DNA of 64,000 bases from an uncultured Aquimarina sp. (GTDB lineage: Bacteria; Bacteroidota; Bacteroidia; Flavobacteriales; Flavobacteriaceae), in NCBI GenBank assembly GCA_947493035.1, contig CANLOW010000001.1:124001-188000 (forward strand), given 5' to 3'. The first letter of the stretch is position 1. The number at the start of each line of letters is the position of its first letter. The position numbers and the translations under genes are program-made. Below the pieces are notes generated by a model. That model ran no database searches and was not told the DNA's origin. It saw only the letters and a list, made by a program, of their open reading frames with translations. Shown one piece after another: positions 43,119 to 52,796 of the stretch.

Positions 43119-44312
43119 ATGAATATACACGAATATCAAGCAAAAAGCATTTTACAAAGTTTTGGTGTAAAAGTGCCTATGGAAATTGTGGTGGAAACAC
43201 CTGAAGAAGCTGTAGAAGCAGCAAAAAAAATCAATGAAGCTACAGGTAGTGAGGTATTTGCTGTAAAAGCACAAATTCATGCTGGTGGTCGTGGTAAAGG
43301 AGGAGGAGTGAAGATCGCAAAATCTATCGAAGAAGTTCGTAATTATGCTGATCAGATCTTAGGAATGATGTTAGTAACTCCACAAACGTCTGCTGAAGGT
43401 AAATTGGTACGCAAAGTGTTAATTGCACAAAATGTATACTACGACGGACCTTCTAAACCTGCTGAGTTTTACATGTCGGTATTACTAAACCGTTCTACAG
43501 GTAGAAACATGATCATGTATTCTACTGAAGGAGGAATGGATATTGAAGCTGTTGCAGAAGAAACTCCTGAGTTAATATTTACTGAAGAAATTGACCCTTC
43601 AACTGGAATTTTACCATTCCAAGCACGTAAGGTTGCTTTCAACTTAGGATTATCAGGTGCTGCATTTAAAGACATGACAAAATTTGTTACTGCTTTGTAT
43701 AGTGCATACGTAGGTTCGGATTCATCTTTATTTGAAATCAACCCTGTATTTAAAACAGCTGATGACCAAATCTTAGCTGCTGATGCTAAAGTGACTTTAG
43801 ATGAAAATGCACTTTATCGCCATAAAGATTATGCTGAGATGCGTGATATTTCTGAAGAGAACCCTGTAGAGGTTGAAGCTAAAGAAGTAGGATTAAACTA
43901 TGTTGACCTTGATGGAAATGTAGGATGTATGGTAAATGGTGCTGGATTAGCAATGGCTACTATGGATCTTATTAAGCAAGCAGGTGGTGAACCAGCTAAC
44001 TTCCTAGATGTTGGTGGTACGGCTGATGCAAAGCGTGTTGAAGAAGCATTCCGTATTATCTTAAAAGATGATAATGTAGCTGCTATCTTAATCAACATTT
44101 TCGGAGGAATCGTTCGTTGTGACCGTGTAGCTCAAGGTGTTGTTGATGCCTACAAAAACATGGGAGATGCTATTAAAGTACCTATCATCGTTCGTCTACA
44201 AGGAACAAACGCTGACATCGCTAAAAAATTAATTGACGATAGTGGATTAAATGTACAAAGTGCTGTTGAATTCCAAGAAGCTGCAGATAAAGTACAAGCT
44301 GTATTGGCATAG
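43119..44312 (+). CDS. sucC: Succinyl-CoA synthetase (ADP/GDP-forming), beta subunit
   Basis: A 397-residue TCA-cycle enzyme subunit making succinate and ATP/GTP from succinyl-CoA. ATP-grasp start [34 protein letters not shown] nucleotide loop, SLFEINPVF, and the C-terminal ligase domain ([40 protein letters not shown]) are complete. The alpha subunit gene sucD is not adjacent, an arrangement common in Flavobacteriia. Confidence 0.97.
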   Translation: MNIHEYQAKSILQSFGVKVPMEIVVETPEEAVEAAKKINEATGSEVFAVKAQIHAGGRGKGGGVKIAKSIEEVRNYADQILGMMLVTPQTSAEGKLVRKVLIAQNVYYDGPSKPAEFYMSVLLNRSTGRNMIMYSTEGGMDIEAVAEETPELIFTEEIDPSTGILPFQARKVAFNLGLSGAAFKDMTKFVTALYSAYVGSDSSLFEINPVFKTADDQILAADAKVTLDENALYRHKDYAEMRDISEENPVEVEAKEVGLNYVDLDGNVGCMVNGAGLAMATMDLIKQAGGEPANFLDVGGTADAKRVEEAFRIILKDDNVAAILINIFGGIVRCDRVAQGVVDAYKNMGDAIKVPIIVRLQGTNADIAKKLIDDSGLNVQSAVEFQEAADKVQAVLA

Positions 44313-44318
44313 CCAAAA

Positions 44319-44434
44319 GCTATAAGCTTTAGGCAATAAGCCCTAAGCTTAGTTTTTATTTATAATAAAAAAACACAATCTGAGATATTCAGATTGTGTT
44401 TTTTAGTTTTGGTCTATTGCTTAAAGCTTATAGC
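44319..44434. repeat. 20-bp inverted repeat flanking the sucC/mscS terminator
   Basis: Arms at 44319-44338 (gctataagctttaggcaata) and 44415-44434 match as inverse complements except at one base. They bracket the bidirectional terminator. The sequence built of taagcttta/aaagctta units resembles low-complexity intergenic repeats; its right arm reaches within 10 bp of the mscS stop. Confidence 0.6.
44368..44404. terminator. Bidirectional terminator between sucC and the MscS gene
   Basis: Perfect 16-bp arms aaaaaacacaatctga (44368-44383) and tcagattgtgtttttt (44389-44404) with a 5-nt loop, between two convergent stops. Confidence 0.92.
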
Positions 44435-44443
44435 CTACGGCTA

Positions 44444-45325
44444 TTAAGCATTTTGCATTGTCACTAAACGCTGAGGAAGAGGCGCTTCGTATCCTGCTTC
44501 TCCTAATGCTTCTACTATTTTTTGACGCGTATCCCAATATACATCCCAGTAAGCTTCGCAAGTAGCGTATGGCAAAGCCAATAATTCTACTCCATTAGCT
44601 CCTAAATTATTTACTGCTACTCTTGGTGCAGGGTCTTGAAGAACATTTGGATCATTTGCCATAACATTCATTACAATCTCCTTCGCTTTCTTAATATCTG
44701 CTCCATACTTAATACCGAAAGGCATATCGACACGAAGATTCCCGATAGTCGTTAAATTTGTAATAGTACCTGCCGTGATCGCTCCATTTGGTATAATTTC
44801 AGTTTTATTTTGAAATGTCTCTAAAATTGTTACAAAAACAGAGATCTCTTTAACAAAACCTAGCTTACCATCTACTTCTATAAGGTCTCCTACTTTAAAT
44901 GGACGAAACACTAATAACATCACTCCTGCTGCCATATGTCCTAACGAACCATTGAACGCACCCCCAATAGCTAAACCAACGGCTGCTAATAATGCTGCAA
45001 ATGTTGCCGTTGGAATACCAACGATACCTGCAATAGAAATAAATAATAATACTTTTAATAGGAAATTCACTAACGTTACAAGAAAAGGACGCAGCGTACT
45101 ATCCACTTTACTCTTATCAAAAGCTTTGGTAATCCCTTTCATTATGACTTTGATAATCCAAAGCCCTACAATAAGAGCAACTATACCTCCGACTATCTTC
45201 AGTCCATAAGTACCTACTCCTTCTTGAATAGCAGTCATAAACCCTCCTAAAGAATTCATAATTGTTCCTCCTGCTTCCAATCCTGCAGTTTTTGCAGCAT
45301 CTGTAACATTTTGTGTTGTTTGCAT
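44444..45325 (-). CDS. Small-conductance mechanosensitive channel (MscS family)
   Basis: A 293-residue inner-membrane tension-gated channel. Three membrane helices (IVGGIVALIVGLWIIKVIM; LVTLVNFLLKVLLFISIAGI; the pore helix LLAAVGLAIGGAFNGSLGHMAAGVMLLVFRPF with its Gly/Ala packing) are followed by the beta domain (VGDLIEVDGKLGFVKEISVFVTIL, TEIIPNGAITAGTITN) and the C-terminal alpha/beta domain. The N-terminal 30 residues are Ala/Gly/Thr-rich. It releases solutes on hypo-osmotic shock. Monocistronic. Confidence 0.95.
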   Translation of the reverse strand: MQTTQNVTDAAKTAGLEAGGTIMNSLGGFMTAIQEGVGTYGLKIVGGIVALIVGLWIIKVIMKGITKAFDKSKVDSTLRPFLVTLVNFLLKVLLFISIAGIVGIPTATFAALLAAVGLAIGGAFNGSLGHMAAGVMLLVFRPFKVGDLIEVDGKLGFVKEISVFVTILETFQNKTEIIPNGAITAGTITNLTTIGNLRVDMPFGIKYGADIKKAKEIVMNVMANDPNVLQDPAPRVAVNNLGANGVELLALPYATCEAYWDVYWDTRQKIVEALGEAGYEAPLPQRLVTMQNA

Positions 45326-45468
45326 GTGATTTTTAATTTCAATTAATTGATTACAAATTAAATATACACATTTTTAACAAAAAAACTCAAAACATTAGTT
45401 ATTGAAAATCTTCGTTAAAGTACCAGAAACAAAGGTTAACTTCTTCATCAAAGAAACCTAAACTTGAT

Positions 45469-45786
45469 TTATTTTCTCTTCGTAAACTGTCTCGTAAAAG
45501 AAGGAGTTTTCTTTTCCTTAGAATTTTCGCTATGCTTTTTAGAAGATGGTTTTGGTTTTTCAGGCATTGGCCCTCTAAGATGAATAACTAAACCATTTAA
45601 AAAGTTTCGTAATAGTTGATCTCCGCATTCCATATACTTTGGATGCTTTTCACTTCTAAAAATAGCACCTAATTCACTTTTAGTGACTGTAAAATCTACT
45701 AAAGCACATATTTTCACAATATCCTCATCTCTCAACTTGTGCGCAACACGAAGCTTTTTAAAAATGTCGTTATTTGTTAAACCCAT
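45469..45786 (-). CDS. DUF1456 family protein (YehS-like), single domain copy
   Basis: 105 residues. The DUF1456 pattern NNDIFKKLRVAHKLRDEDIVKICAL and MECGDQLLRNFLNGLVIHLRG occurs once, whereas YehS of E. coli has two copies. The C-terminal 35 residues are a basic, Lys/Ser/Pro-rich tail (KPKPSSKKHSENSKEKK) that may contact nucleic acid. Function unknown. Confidence 0.8.
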   Translation of the reverse strand: MGLTNNDIFKKLRVAHKLRDEDIVKICALVDFTVTKSELGAIFRSEKHPKYMECGDQLLRNFLNGLVIHLRGPMPEKPKPSSKKHSENSKEKKTPSFTRQFTKRK

Positions 45787-45891
45787 ACTGCAAAGATAGC
45801 AACTAAGATGTTAGGAGTTAGATTTTAGATCGCTTCGCTTTTAGATAATAGAATTTAGACCACCAAAATCATTAAAACTCTAAATACTATT

Positions 45892-45995
45892 GCGTGAAGG
45901 ATAGAGCGGTTACCCCGCAGCAATGCTATACTGAGTTTAAACGAAGTATAACATTGTGAGGAGTATGAGCGAAAGCCTGACCCGAAGAGACACGC
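45892..45995. repeat. Structured 104-bp intergenic repeat of flavobacterial type
   Basis: The element starts gcgtgaaggatagagcgg and ends in gacccgaagagacacgcc; the outermost gcgtg (45892-45896) and cacgc (45991-45995) pair. Inside are gcgg/ccgc (45906-45918) and a long hairpin caatgctatact (45921-45932) / agtataacattg (45945-45956), then a gcgaaagcctgacccg segment. These ends resemble dispersed repeats I associate with Flavobacteriia genomes (gcgt..ggat..agcgg ... gaaagcc.gacccg..). The rest of 45787-46120 (334 bp) has no gene. Confidence 0.6.
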
Positions 45996-46120
45996 CATAA
46001 ACCCATTATCAAAAAACATTCAAAAATTACCTTTGTGAATTTCGAAGCAAATATTGAAAATCTACTTCAGATTTGGAGTTAAAAATTTTGAATCTTAAAC
46101 TTTAAGCCTTAAAATTAGGG

Positions 46121-46525
46121 ATGAATTACACCCGAGAAGAAAAACTTGCCTTACTTTCTGAGCTAATAATCTTAGCTAAAACAGATAACCAACTCGGTAA
46201 CGATGAATTACATCTGATAAAAGCAATTGCTTCTACCATACAAGTTAATGACATTGATGTTGATTTATTGGTTAATAATCCTAAAGAAAGTAAAGTATTA
46301 ACTCCTGAATCAGAACGTATTTTACAATTTCATCGTTTGACATTGGTCATGAATATTGACCAACAAACAAGCATAGACGAAATTGTGAGATTGAAAAACT
46401 TTGGGCTTCATATGGGGCTTCCTGCACCTGCTATTGACGAAGTACTTCAACGTATGAGCAATTATGAAAACAAGGTTATTCCTCCCAATATTCTGATTGA
46501 TATCTTCAAAAAGCACTACAATTAG
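46121..46525 (+). CDS. TerB-like cytoplasmic protein
   Basis: 134 residues, all helical: KLALLSELIILAKTDNQLGNDELHLIKAIAST is the typical TerB/TerB-like opening with acidic positions (TDNQLGNDE), followed by ERILQFHRLTLVMNID and ILIDIFKKHYN. The family is linked to tellurite resistance modules and metal sensing in general, but stand-alone copies have no known role. It precedes secDF by 111 bp. Confidence 0.7.
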   Translation: MNYTREEKLALLSELIILAKTDNQLGNDELHLIKAIASTIQVNDIDVDLLVNNPKESKVLTPESERILQFHRLTLVMNIDQQTSIDEIVRLKNFGLHMGLPAPAIDEVLQRMSNYENKVIPPNILIDIFKKHYN

Positions 46526-46566
46526 TTAATTTTTATCATTGACACAAGCCCTTAACTAAAAAATAA

Positions 46567-46597
46567 TTTGCGTTTCACAAGCGATAAGTTATATTTG
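46567..46597 (+). promoter_or_regulatory. secDF promoter
   Basis: TTTG (46567-46570), 19-nt spacer, tatatttg (46590-46597): the best match to the Bacteroidota consensus in this window. Leader about 35 nt. Confidence 0.7.
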
Positions 46598-46636
46598 CTC
46601 GTTTTAGAAAATACAAATAATTAATAACTGAACATA

Positions 46637-49624
46637 ATGCAGAATAAAGGACTGATACGCACATTTGCCATTTTATTTGGCTTGGTATGTATTTACCAAT
46701 TGTCGTATACATTTATTACCAATGCAAAGGAGAAAAAAGCAAAAGAGTATGCTAGCTCTAAATATGCAGAAGGAACAAAGAATTACTCTTCTTTAAGAGA
46801 AAATGCTGAAAAATCTTATTTAGACTCGATAGGGAATGAAGAAATCTTTTTAGGTATCTCTTACAATGATGCTAAAAAGAAAGAGCTTAACAAAGGGCTT
46901 GACCTTAAAGGAGGGATCAACGTAATCCTTCAAATTTCTGTTAAGGATATCTTAGAAGGACTTGCTAATGGTTCTAGAAATCCTGCTTTCAATAAAGCTT
47001 TAATTGATGCTGATGAAATTCAGAAAAATGCTCAAGAAGCTTATGTTGAATCTTTTTTCAAAGCTTTTGACGCTTTACCTGATGCTAAATTAGCTTCTAC
47101 TGAGATTTTTGCTACTAAAGACCTTAGTGACAACATTAAGTTAGGAATGACTAACGATGAGGTAAAGCCTATTATTAGAAGAAAAATAAACGAATCTATC
47201 GTTTCTGCTTTTGAGGTATTGCGTGAGCGTATTGATAAATTTGGAGTAACACAGCCTAACATTCAACGTTTAGGTGAAACTGGTAGAATCTTAATCGAGC
47301 TTCCTGGTGCTAAAGATATCGAGCGTGTTAAGAAGTTAGTACAAAGTACGGCTCAATTAGAATTCTGGGATGTATACAAAGCAGAAGAAGTATTTACTCT
47401 TCTTGCTCAAGCAAACCAAGTATTACAAGCTGATCTTCCAAAAAAGGAAACAAAGAAAGAAGCTACTACGGAAGAAGGTAAAGAAGATAGCACTATCGAT
47501 GCTTTACTAGATGATGCTAAAGAAACTGTAGAAGAAACTGTTTCGAATCCTATCTTCGATTTAATACAAGGACAATCTTACCCTGGACAACCTGTTGTTG
47601 CTACTGTGGCGAAAAAAGATACTGCTCAATTTATGGGATATCTTAATAGCTCTAAAGTTAGAAACTTATTACAAGGAGATCAACGTTACATGCGTTTTGC
47701 TTGGGGTAAAGCAGATGATGCTGCCGAATCTTTTGATTTGTACGCTATCAAAGCTAATCGCCAAAACAAACCAGAATTATCTGGAAATGTAATTACTGAT
47801 GCTCAACAAACTTATAGCCAACTAGGTCGTGTTGCTGTAAGTATGCAAATGAATGGTAAAGGAGCTAAAGCTTGGGAAGAAATGACTGGTCGTGCTTCTA
47901 AAAACCAAAGCCAAATTGCTATCGTTTTAGATAACGTTGTCTATTCAGCACCTGGTGTTAGCAGTGGAGCTATTTCTGGTGGACGTAGTGAAATTACTGG
48001 TAATTTTGACATTCTTGAAGCGAAAGATTTAGCTAATATTTTACGTGCTGGTAAATTACCTGCTTCAGCAGACATTATTCAAAGTGAAATCGTTGGACCT
48101 TCATTAGGTAAAGAAGCTATACAAAGTGGTTTAATGTCATTCGTAATTGGATTGATCTTAATCCTAGTATGGATGGTATTCTATTACGGTAAAGCTGGTG
48201 CTTTTGCAGATGTTGCATTGGTTGTAAATATCTTATTTATCTTCGGAATTTTAGCTGGTTTACAAGCTGTATTGACACTTCCTGGTATTGCAGGTATCGT
48301 ATTAACTATTGGTATGTCGGTAGATGCAAACGTACTGATCTTCGAACGTATTCGAGAAGAGTTAAACAAAGGAAAATCTCAAGTGGCTGCTATTGCTGAT
48401 GGATTTAAAAATGCATTATCATCGATCTTAGATGCCAATATCACTACTGGATTAACAGGTATTATTCTATTAATCTTCGGAACAGGACCAATTAAAGGTT
48501 TTGCTTTTACATTATTAGTAGGTATTGGAACCTCTTTATTTACTGCAATATTTATCACAAGATTATTTATTGATGGTTATGGTAAGAATGGTAAAGAATT
48601 ACAATTCGCTACTAACATTACCAAAAACTGGTTCAAGAATATCAATATTGAATTCTTAAAGAAACGTAAGATTGCTTACATCATCTCTGGAATTCTTATA
48701 ACTATTGGTTTAGCATCATTGTTCACTCAAGGTTTAGATCAAGGTGTTGATTTTATCGGAGGTAGAACTTATACTGTTCGTTTCAACAAAGACATTAATG
48801 CTACTGTAGTTGATAAAGAGTTAACAGATGTATTCGGAAGTGTTGAAGCTAAAATCTCTGGAACTAGTAACCAATTAAAGATTACTACAAAATATAAGAT
48901 TGATGAAACTTCAACTGAAATTGATAATGAAGTACGCAGAAAATTATTTGACGGATTAAAGCCTCATTTATCTGCAGGTCTTACTTACCAAGACTTCATT
49001 TCAGGAAATGATGAAAAAGTGGAAGGAATCATGTCTTCTATCAAAGTAGGTCCAACTATTGCTGATGATATTAAAAAAGCAGCTGTTTGGGCTGTATTAG
49101 GATCATTAATAGTAGTTTTCCTTTACATCTTAATCCGTTTCCGTAGATGGCAATTCTCTTTAGGTGCTGTTGCTGCGGTATTCCATGATGTATTAATCGT
49201 GCTTGGTTTATTTTCTTTATTACATAAAGTGATGCCTTTTAGCTTAGAAATTGACCAAGCATTTATTGCTGCAATTCTTACTGTAATTGGTTACTCTTTA
49301 AATGATACGGTGGTAGTATTCGATAGAATTCGTGAGTTTTTAGACGATCATAAAGACTGGAAATTAACGCGTGTGGTTGATGCTGCTTTGAGTAGTACAC
49401 TGTCTCGTACGTTAAATACTTCGTTAACTACTTTATTAGTATTAGTAGCTATCTTTATTTTTGCATTACCACTTAGAGGATTTATGTTCTCTTTAATTAT
49501 TGGTGTTATTGTAGGTACTTATTCATCTTTATTTATCGCAACTCCAATCATGTACGATACTGTAAAGAGAGTAGGTTTTAAAGAACCTAAGAAAGAAGAG
49601 GAAGAAGAAGCTGTAACAGCATAG
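46637..49624 (+). CDS. secDF: Fused protein translocase subunit SecDF
   Basis: A 995-residue inner-membrane protein that uses proton-motive force to help Sec export finish. The SecD half (1-about 650) has a first helix, the periplasmic P1 domain with GLDLKGGINVILQ and FGVTQPNIQRLGETGRILIELPGA, and six helices with IVLTIGMSVDANVLIFERIREEL. The SecF half (about 670-985) has QGVDFIGGRTYTVRF and VIGYSLNDTVVVFDRIRE. P1 carries an acidic insert (KKETKKEATTEEGKEDS). The fusion is normal for Bacteroidota. Own promoter and terminator. Confidence 0.97.
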   Translation: MQNKGLIRTFAILFGLVCIYQLSYTFITNAKEKKAKEYASSKYAEGTKNYSSLRENAEKSYLDSIGNEEIFLGISYNDAKKKELNKGLDLKGGINVILQISVKDILEGLANGSRNPAFNKALIDADEIQKNAQEAYVESFFKAFDALPDAKLASTEIFATKDLSDNIKLGMTNDEVKPIIRRKINESIVSAFEVLRERIDKFGVTQPNIQRLGETGRILIELPGAKDIERVKKLVQSTAQLEFWDVYKAEEVFTLLAQANQVLQADLPKKETKKEATTEEGKEDSTIDALLDDAKETVEETVSNPIFDLIQGQSYPGQPVVATVAKKDTAQFMGYLNSSKVRNLLQGDQRYMRFAWGKADDAAESFDLYAIKANRQNKPELSGNVITDAQQTYSQLGRVAVSMQMNGKGAKAWEEMTGRASKNQSQIAIVLDNVVYSAPGVSSGAISGGRSEITGNFDILEAKDLANILRAGKLPASADIIQSEIVGPSLGKEAIQSGLMSFVIGLILILVWMVFYYGKAGAFADVALVVNILFIFGILAGLQAVLTLPGIAGIVLTIGMSVDANVLIFERIREELNKGKSQVAAIADGFKNALSSILDANITTGLTGIILLIFGTGPIKGFAFTLLVGIGTSLFTAIFITRLFIDGYGKNGKELQFATNITKNWFKNINIEFLKKRKIAYIISGILITIGLASLFTQGLDQGVDFIGGRTYTVRFNKDINATVVDKELTDVFGSVEAKISGTSNQLKITTKYKIDETSTEIDNEVRRKLFDGLKPHLSAGLTYQDFISGNDEKVEGIMSSIKVGPTIADDIKKAAVWAVLGSLIVVFLYILIRFRRWQFSLGAVAAVFHDVLIVLGLFSLLHKVMPFSLEIDQAFIAAILTVIGYSLNDTVVVFDRIREFLDDHKDWKLTRVVDAALSSTLSRTLNTSLTTLLVLVAIFIFALPLRGFMFSLIIGVIVGTYSSLFIATPIMYDTVKRVGFKEPKKEEEEEAVTA

Positions 49625-49650
49625 TTCTCTTTTTCTCATCATATTTACAA

Positions 49651-49680
49651 AAGGCACTCATTTCTGAGTGCCTTTTTTTA
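49651..49680 (+). terminator. secDF terminator
   Basis: aaggcactca (49651-49660), loop tttc, tgagtgcctt (49665-49674), then ttttt. Confidence 0.92.
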
Positions 49681-49709
49681 TTGATACAGCCAAAGGGCAT
49701 AATAGCCCA

Positions 49710-49723
49710 CAAGGCGCGCCTTG
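49710..49723. other. 14-bp GC-rich perfect palindrome
   Basis: caaggcgcgccttg is a perfect palindrome with a GGCGCGCC core in an otherwise AT-rich gap between the secDF terminator and a Nudix gene; a second hairpin, gggc ataata gccc, is just upstream (49695-49708). Confidence 0.4.
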
Positions 49724-49800
49724 AGATTAAAATTTCATTTAACATAGTGTCTTGGGCACTTTCTCGAGGCAGTTTACTACTTTCATTTTAAAAAATTATC

Positions 49801-50199
49801 ATGAAAGAAATCGATAAAATCGCATGGATCTACCTTAAGGATAATAAAATTCTAAGCACATTATCTAAAGGAAAAAATAAATTCTATATCCCCGGAGGAA
49901 AGCGAGAAACGGGAGAAACAGATGCACAAACACTTCTTAGAGAAATTAAAGAAGAGTTAACAGTTGATATCATACCATCCAGCATAAAACCTATGGGTAT
50001 TTTCACTGTACAAAGTGATGGTGCAACAATAGGAATTAACGTAAAAATGACTTGTTATTTTGCAAACTACGAGGGAGAATTAAAAGCTTCTAGCGAAATC
50101 GAAAAAATTGTATGGCTCACTTTTAGTGATTTAGATAAAATATCTGCTGTAGATAAATTAATTTTCCAATTCTTACATTCAAAAGAACTTTTAGACTAG
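49801..50199 (+). CDS. Nudix hydrolase
   Basis: A 132-residue Mg2+-dependent hydrolase of nucleoside diphosphates linked to X. The Nudix box is GKRETGETDAQTLLREIKEEL, shown here split as GKRETGE, seven residues, REIKEEL; the Gly near its end is replaced by Thr (ELTVDI). The metal-binding REIKEE Glu residues are intact. The C-terminal EIEKIVWLTFSDLDKI is typical of small MutT-type members. Substrate unknown. Confidence 0.9.
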   Translation: MKEIDKIAWIYLKDNKILSTLSKGKNKFYIPGGKRETGETDAQTLLREIKEELTVDIIPSSIKPMGIFTVQSDGATIGINVKMTCYFANYEGELKASSEIEKIVWLTFSDLDKISAVDKLIFQFLHSKELLD

Positions 50200-50264
50200 T
50201 ATTGGTTATCATTTTCCGTAGTGATTGATTCAAAAAATTACACTAAGAATATGTTCACCTAAAA

Positions 50265-51344
50265 CTAAATTCCTTCGATCGTAAATGCTAAAACCTGTGT
50301 AATTTGATGCTTATATAGATTAAAATTATTGTCAGAAATAAACACCAACGTCTTCTTCCCTTTTATTTCTGGACCAAAACACATTCCTTCTATATTATCA
50401 ATATGTTTACTTGGTAGCTTATTTTTTATAGTATCAAAGTCTAGTAGCAATTCCTTTTTTAAAACATTAAATTTTTGTCCCTCTAATTCATCTAAAGACC
50501 TAACATCTGTAGTTTCATTTACAACGCTAGCCAAATACAATTTAACTGAAGTCCCATTTACCCCATAGCCCGATGTATATGAACGCTCTAGACATAAAAA
50601 CTGATTTTCATTTATACTTAATATTTCAACAAGTCCATTGATGGCTAAATCGTTAAATGATTTTGGCTTTTTAACCACTTTATCTAAAGAATAAGCAAAT
50701 TGCTTCGTCACGACAGAAGCCTTAAAATCATAAAAATTAAACCTAACAAAAGCCGAATGATTATCTTCATAATTAGCTTCTACCCCATCTTTTACTAATG
50801 GTAATTCGTTCGCAAACCACACACCTTTCTCTTCAGGGTCTAAAGACAAATTTTCTAACAGCCCGTTATGCCTACAATTCTCTAAAGCATACATTTCAGG
50901 AAGTATTATTTCCTTTTCTTCCTCTCCATCACTATTACAAATAAAGATCTGAGTTGGCACCCTTCTCCTTACATTGCCTTCTGAAGACCAAACCATGTGA
51001 TGATCACCATAAAAACGTAATCCTTCAGGGTCAAAAGACGAAGCATTTAACAATACTCCATCTGTATTTTTAAAAGTAACTTCTCTAACTACTTTTACTT
51101 GTTTAAAAGTCTGATCACTGAAATGCAGATCTAATTGATAAAACCTCAAAGCATCTTTAGAACTATCACACACTGAAATCCATTCACCATTCTTATAATC
51201 GATACTTGACAAACCTCCAACAAAACGAGCATTCATTTTAAAATCATTCGAGATAATTTGTTCCCCTAAAAAATCTAATCGAGCGCCTTGACCGTAACTT
51301 TCGATAAAGATCATACCAACAGCAAGCCATAGTAATCTTTTCAT
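50265..51344 (-). CDS. Secreted esterase-like/phytase-like beta-propeller protein
   Basis: 359 residues with a signal peptide (to about residue 19, FIESYGQ). The 'esterase-like activity of phytase' domain follows: GGLSSIDYKNGEWISVCDSS, SFDPEGLRFYGDHHMVWSSEGN, NGLLENLSLDPEEKGVWFANELPL, ILSINENQFLCLERSY, and HIDNIEGMCFGPEIKGKKTLVFISDNNF. Periplasmic or surface; may hydrolyse phosphate esters, though the activity is not proven for the family. It is divergent from a nucleoside transporter gene across 71 bp, which fits scavenging of phosphorylated nutrients. Confidence 0.88.
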   Translation of the reverse strand: MKRLLWLAVGMIFIESYGQGARLDFLGEQIISNDFKMNARFVGGLSSIDYKNGEWISVCDSSKDALRFYQLDLHFSDQTFKQVKVVREVTFKNTDGVLLNASSFDPEGLRFYGDHHMVWSSEGNVRRRVPTQIFICNSDGEEEKEIILPEMYALENCRHNGLLENLSLDPEEKGVWFANELPLVKDGVEANYEDNHSAFVRFNFYDFKASVVTKQFAYSLDKVVKKPKSFNDLAINGLVEILSINENQFLCLERSYTSGYGVNGTSVKLYLASVVNETTDVRSLDELEGQKFNVLKKELLLDFDTIKNKLPSKHIDNIEGMCFGPEIKGKKTLVFISDNNFNLYKHQITQVLAFTIEGI

Positions 51345-51415
51345 TTTCTTAAAATAAGAATGTTTGATACAAGATGAAAAAAATTAACTTAGATATAGTT
51401 AACTAAAAGTAAATT

Positions 51416-52633
51416 ATGCATCGTTATATTGGTATCCTGGGAATCATTTTTTTGTTATTCACAGCATGGCTATTAAGTAATAATAGAAAAAAAATAGACT
51501 ATAAGCTCGTTTTAAAAGGGTTTGCATTACAATTAATTTTTGCTCTAATTATTTTAAAGACTCCTATTGGACTTCCCTTTTTCGAATTTTTTGATAGCTT
51601 GATCAAAAAACTACTTTCGTTTGCCGATAAAGGAGGTGACTTTTTATTCGCCTCGTTCATAAGCGGTGAAGTTGAGTCTCCTCTAATCAATTTTGCAGTT
51701 CGGGTTTTACCAACGATTATCTTCTTTTCTGCTTTAATGGCAGTCTTGTATCATGTGGGCATTATGCAACTTATTGTGAAATTATTATCCAAAGCCATGC
51801 AAAAATTACTAGGGACTAGCGGCAGTGAAACATTAAGTGTCGTTGGTAGTATTTTTGTAGGACAAACAGAAGCTCCACTTTTAGTAAAACCCTTTGTCAA
51901 AAACATGACAAAGTCAGAAATGATGACGGTCATGGTCGGTGGCTTTGCTACTGTAGCAGGTGGTGTAATGGCGATCTATGTAAAAATGTTAGAAAACATA
52001 GATGGCATAGCTGGGCATTTAATGGCAGCTTCCATAATGAGTGCTCCTGCGGCTATTATAATTGCTAAAATCATGTTTCCCGAAACTGAAATTTCAGAAA
52101 CAAAAGGCACTGTTAATCTAGAAAAACAAAATACTGACTCTAATGCTATAGAAGCCTTAGCTGATGGTGCCATCGACGGATTAAAATTAGCCCTAAACAT
52201 TGCTGCAATGGTTATTGCTATTATTGGACTAGTAGCCTTATTAGATGGTATTTTATCTATCGTAAATTTATCTACTGCTCAAATATTTGGTTTCATTTTT
52301 AAACCTTTAGCTTTTTTAATGGGAATTCCATGGGAAGAATCGGGTGCTTTCGGAACGCTTCTAGGTGAAAAAATAGCTTTAACGGAATTGATCGCCTATA
52401 AAGATCTTGGAGAAATGATAAATAATCAACTTGTAAGTGATCGTACTGCCAAGATTGCTAGCTATGCCCTATGTGGTTTTGCCAACTTCGCTTCTATTGG
52501 TATACAAATTGGTGGTATTTCAGGCATTGCTCCTAATCGTAAAAAAGATGTTGCCAACTTAGCTATAAAAGCAATGATTGGCGGTGCCTTAGCCAGTTGG
52601 ATAACCGCTTGTATCGCAGGAATCATCCTTTAA
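51416..52633 (+). CDS. Concentrative nucleoside transporter (NupC/CNT family)
   Basis: A 405-residue inner-membrane cation-coupled nucleoside importer. The CNT core is seen in VVGSIFVGQTEAPLLVKPFVKNMTKSEMMTVMVGGFATVAGGVMAIYV (QTEAP substrate motif) and the C-terminal GTLLGEKIALTELIAYKDLG and CGFANFASIGIQIGGISGIAPNRK. About nine or ten hydrophobic segments. Coupling ion (Na+ or H+) is not decided. Next to a phytase-like gene and 163 bp before a TonB-dependent receptor. Confidence 0.94.
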   Translation: MHRYIGILGIIFLLFTAWLLSNNRKKIDYKLVLKGFALQLIFALIILKTPIGLPFFEFFDSLIKKLLSFADKGGDFLFASFISGEVESPLINFAVRVLPTIIFFSALMAVLYHVGIMQLIVKLLSKAMQKLLGTSGSETLSVVGSIFVGQTEAPLLVKPFVKNMTKSEMMTVMVGGFATVAGGVMAIYVKMLENIDGIAGHLMAASIMSAPAAIIIAKIMFPETEISETKGTVNLEKQNTDSNAIEALADGAIDGLKLALNIAAMVIAIIGLVALLDGILSIVNLSTAQIFGFIFKPLAFLMGIPWEESGAFGTLLGEKIALTELIAYKDLGEMINNQLVSDRTAKIASYALCGFANFASIGIQIGGISGIAPNRKKDVANLAIKAMIGGALASWITACIAGIIL

Positions 52634-52796
52634 TATTAATTTTACACTACCTACACATTAACATTACATTTACCTTCTAAAAACAACAAAAAGCTAGAAC
52701 ATTTCTTAATACAACAGTTATTTATATAATGCACGCATAACATAAGCTTCCTATTTCATAAAGATATTAGTGTAACGAAAAAAACTATTATTATTT

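Noticed and set aside
43469..43741. Minus-strand open frame within sucC
   Set aside because: Antisense shadow of a strongly conserved gene with no own signals.
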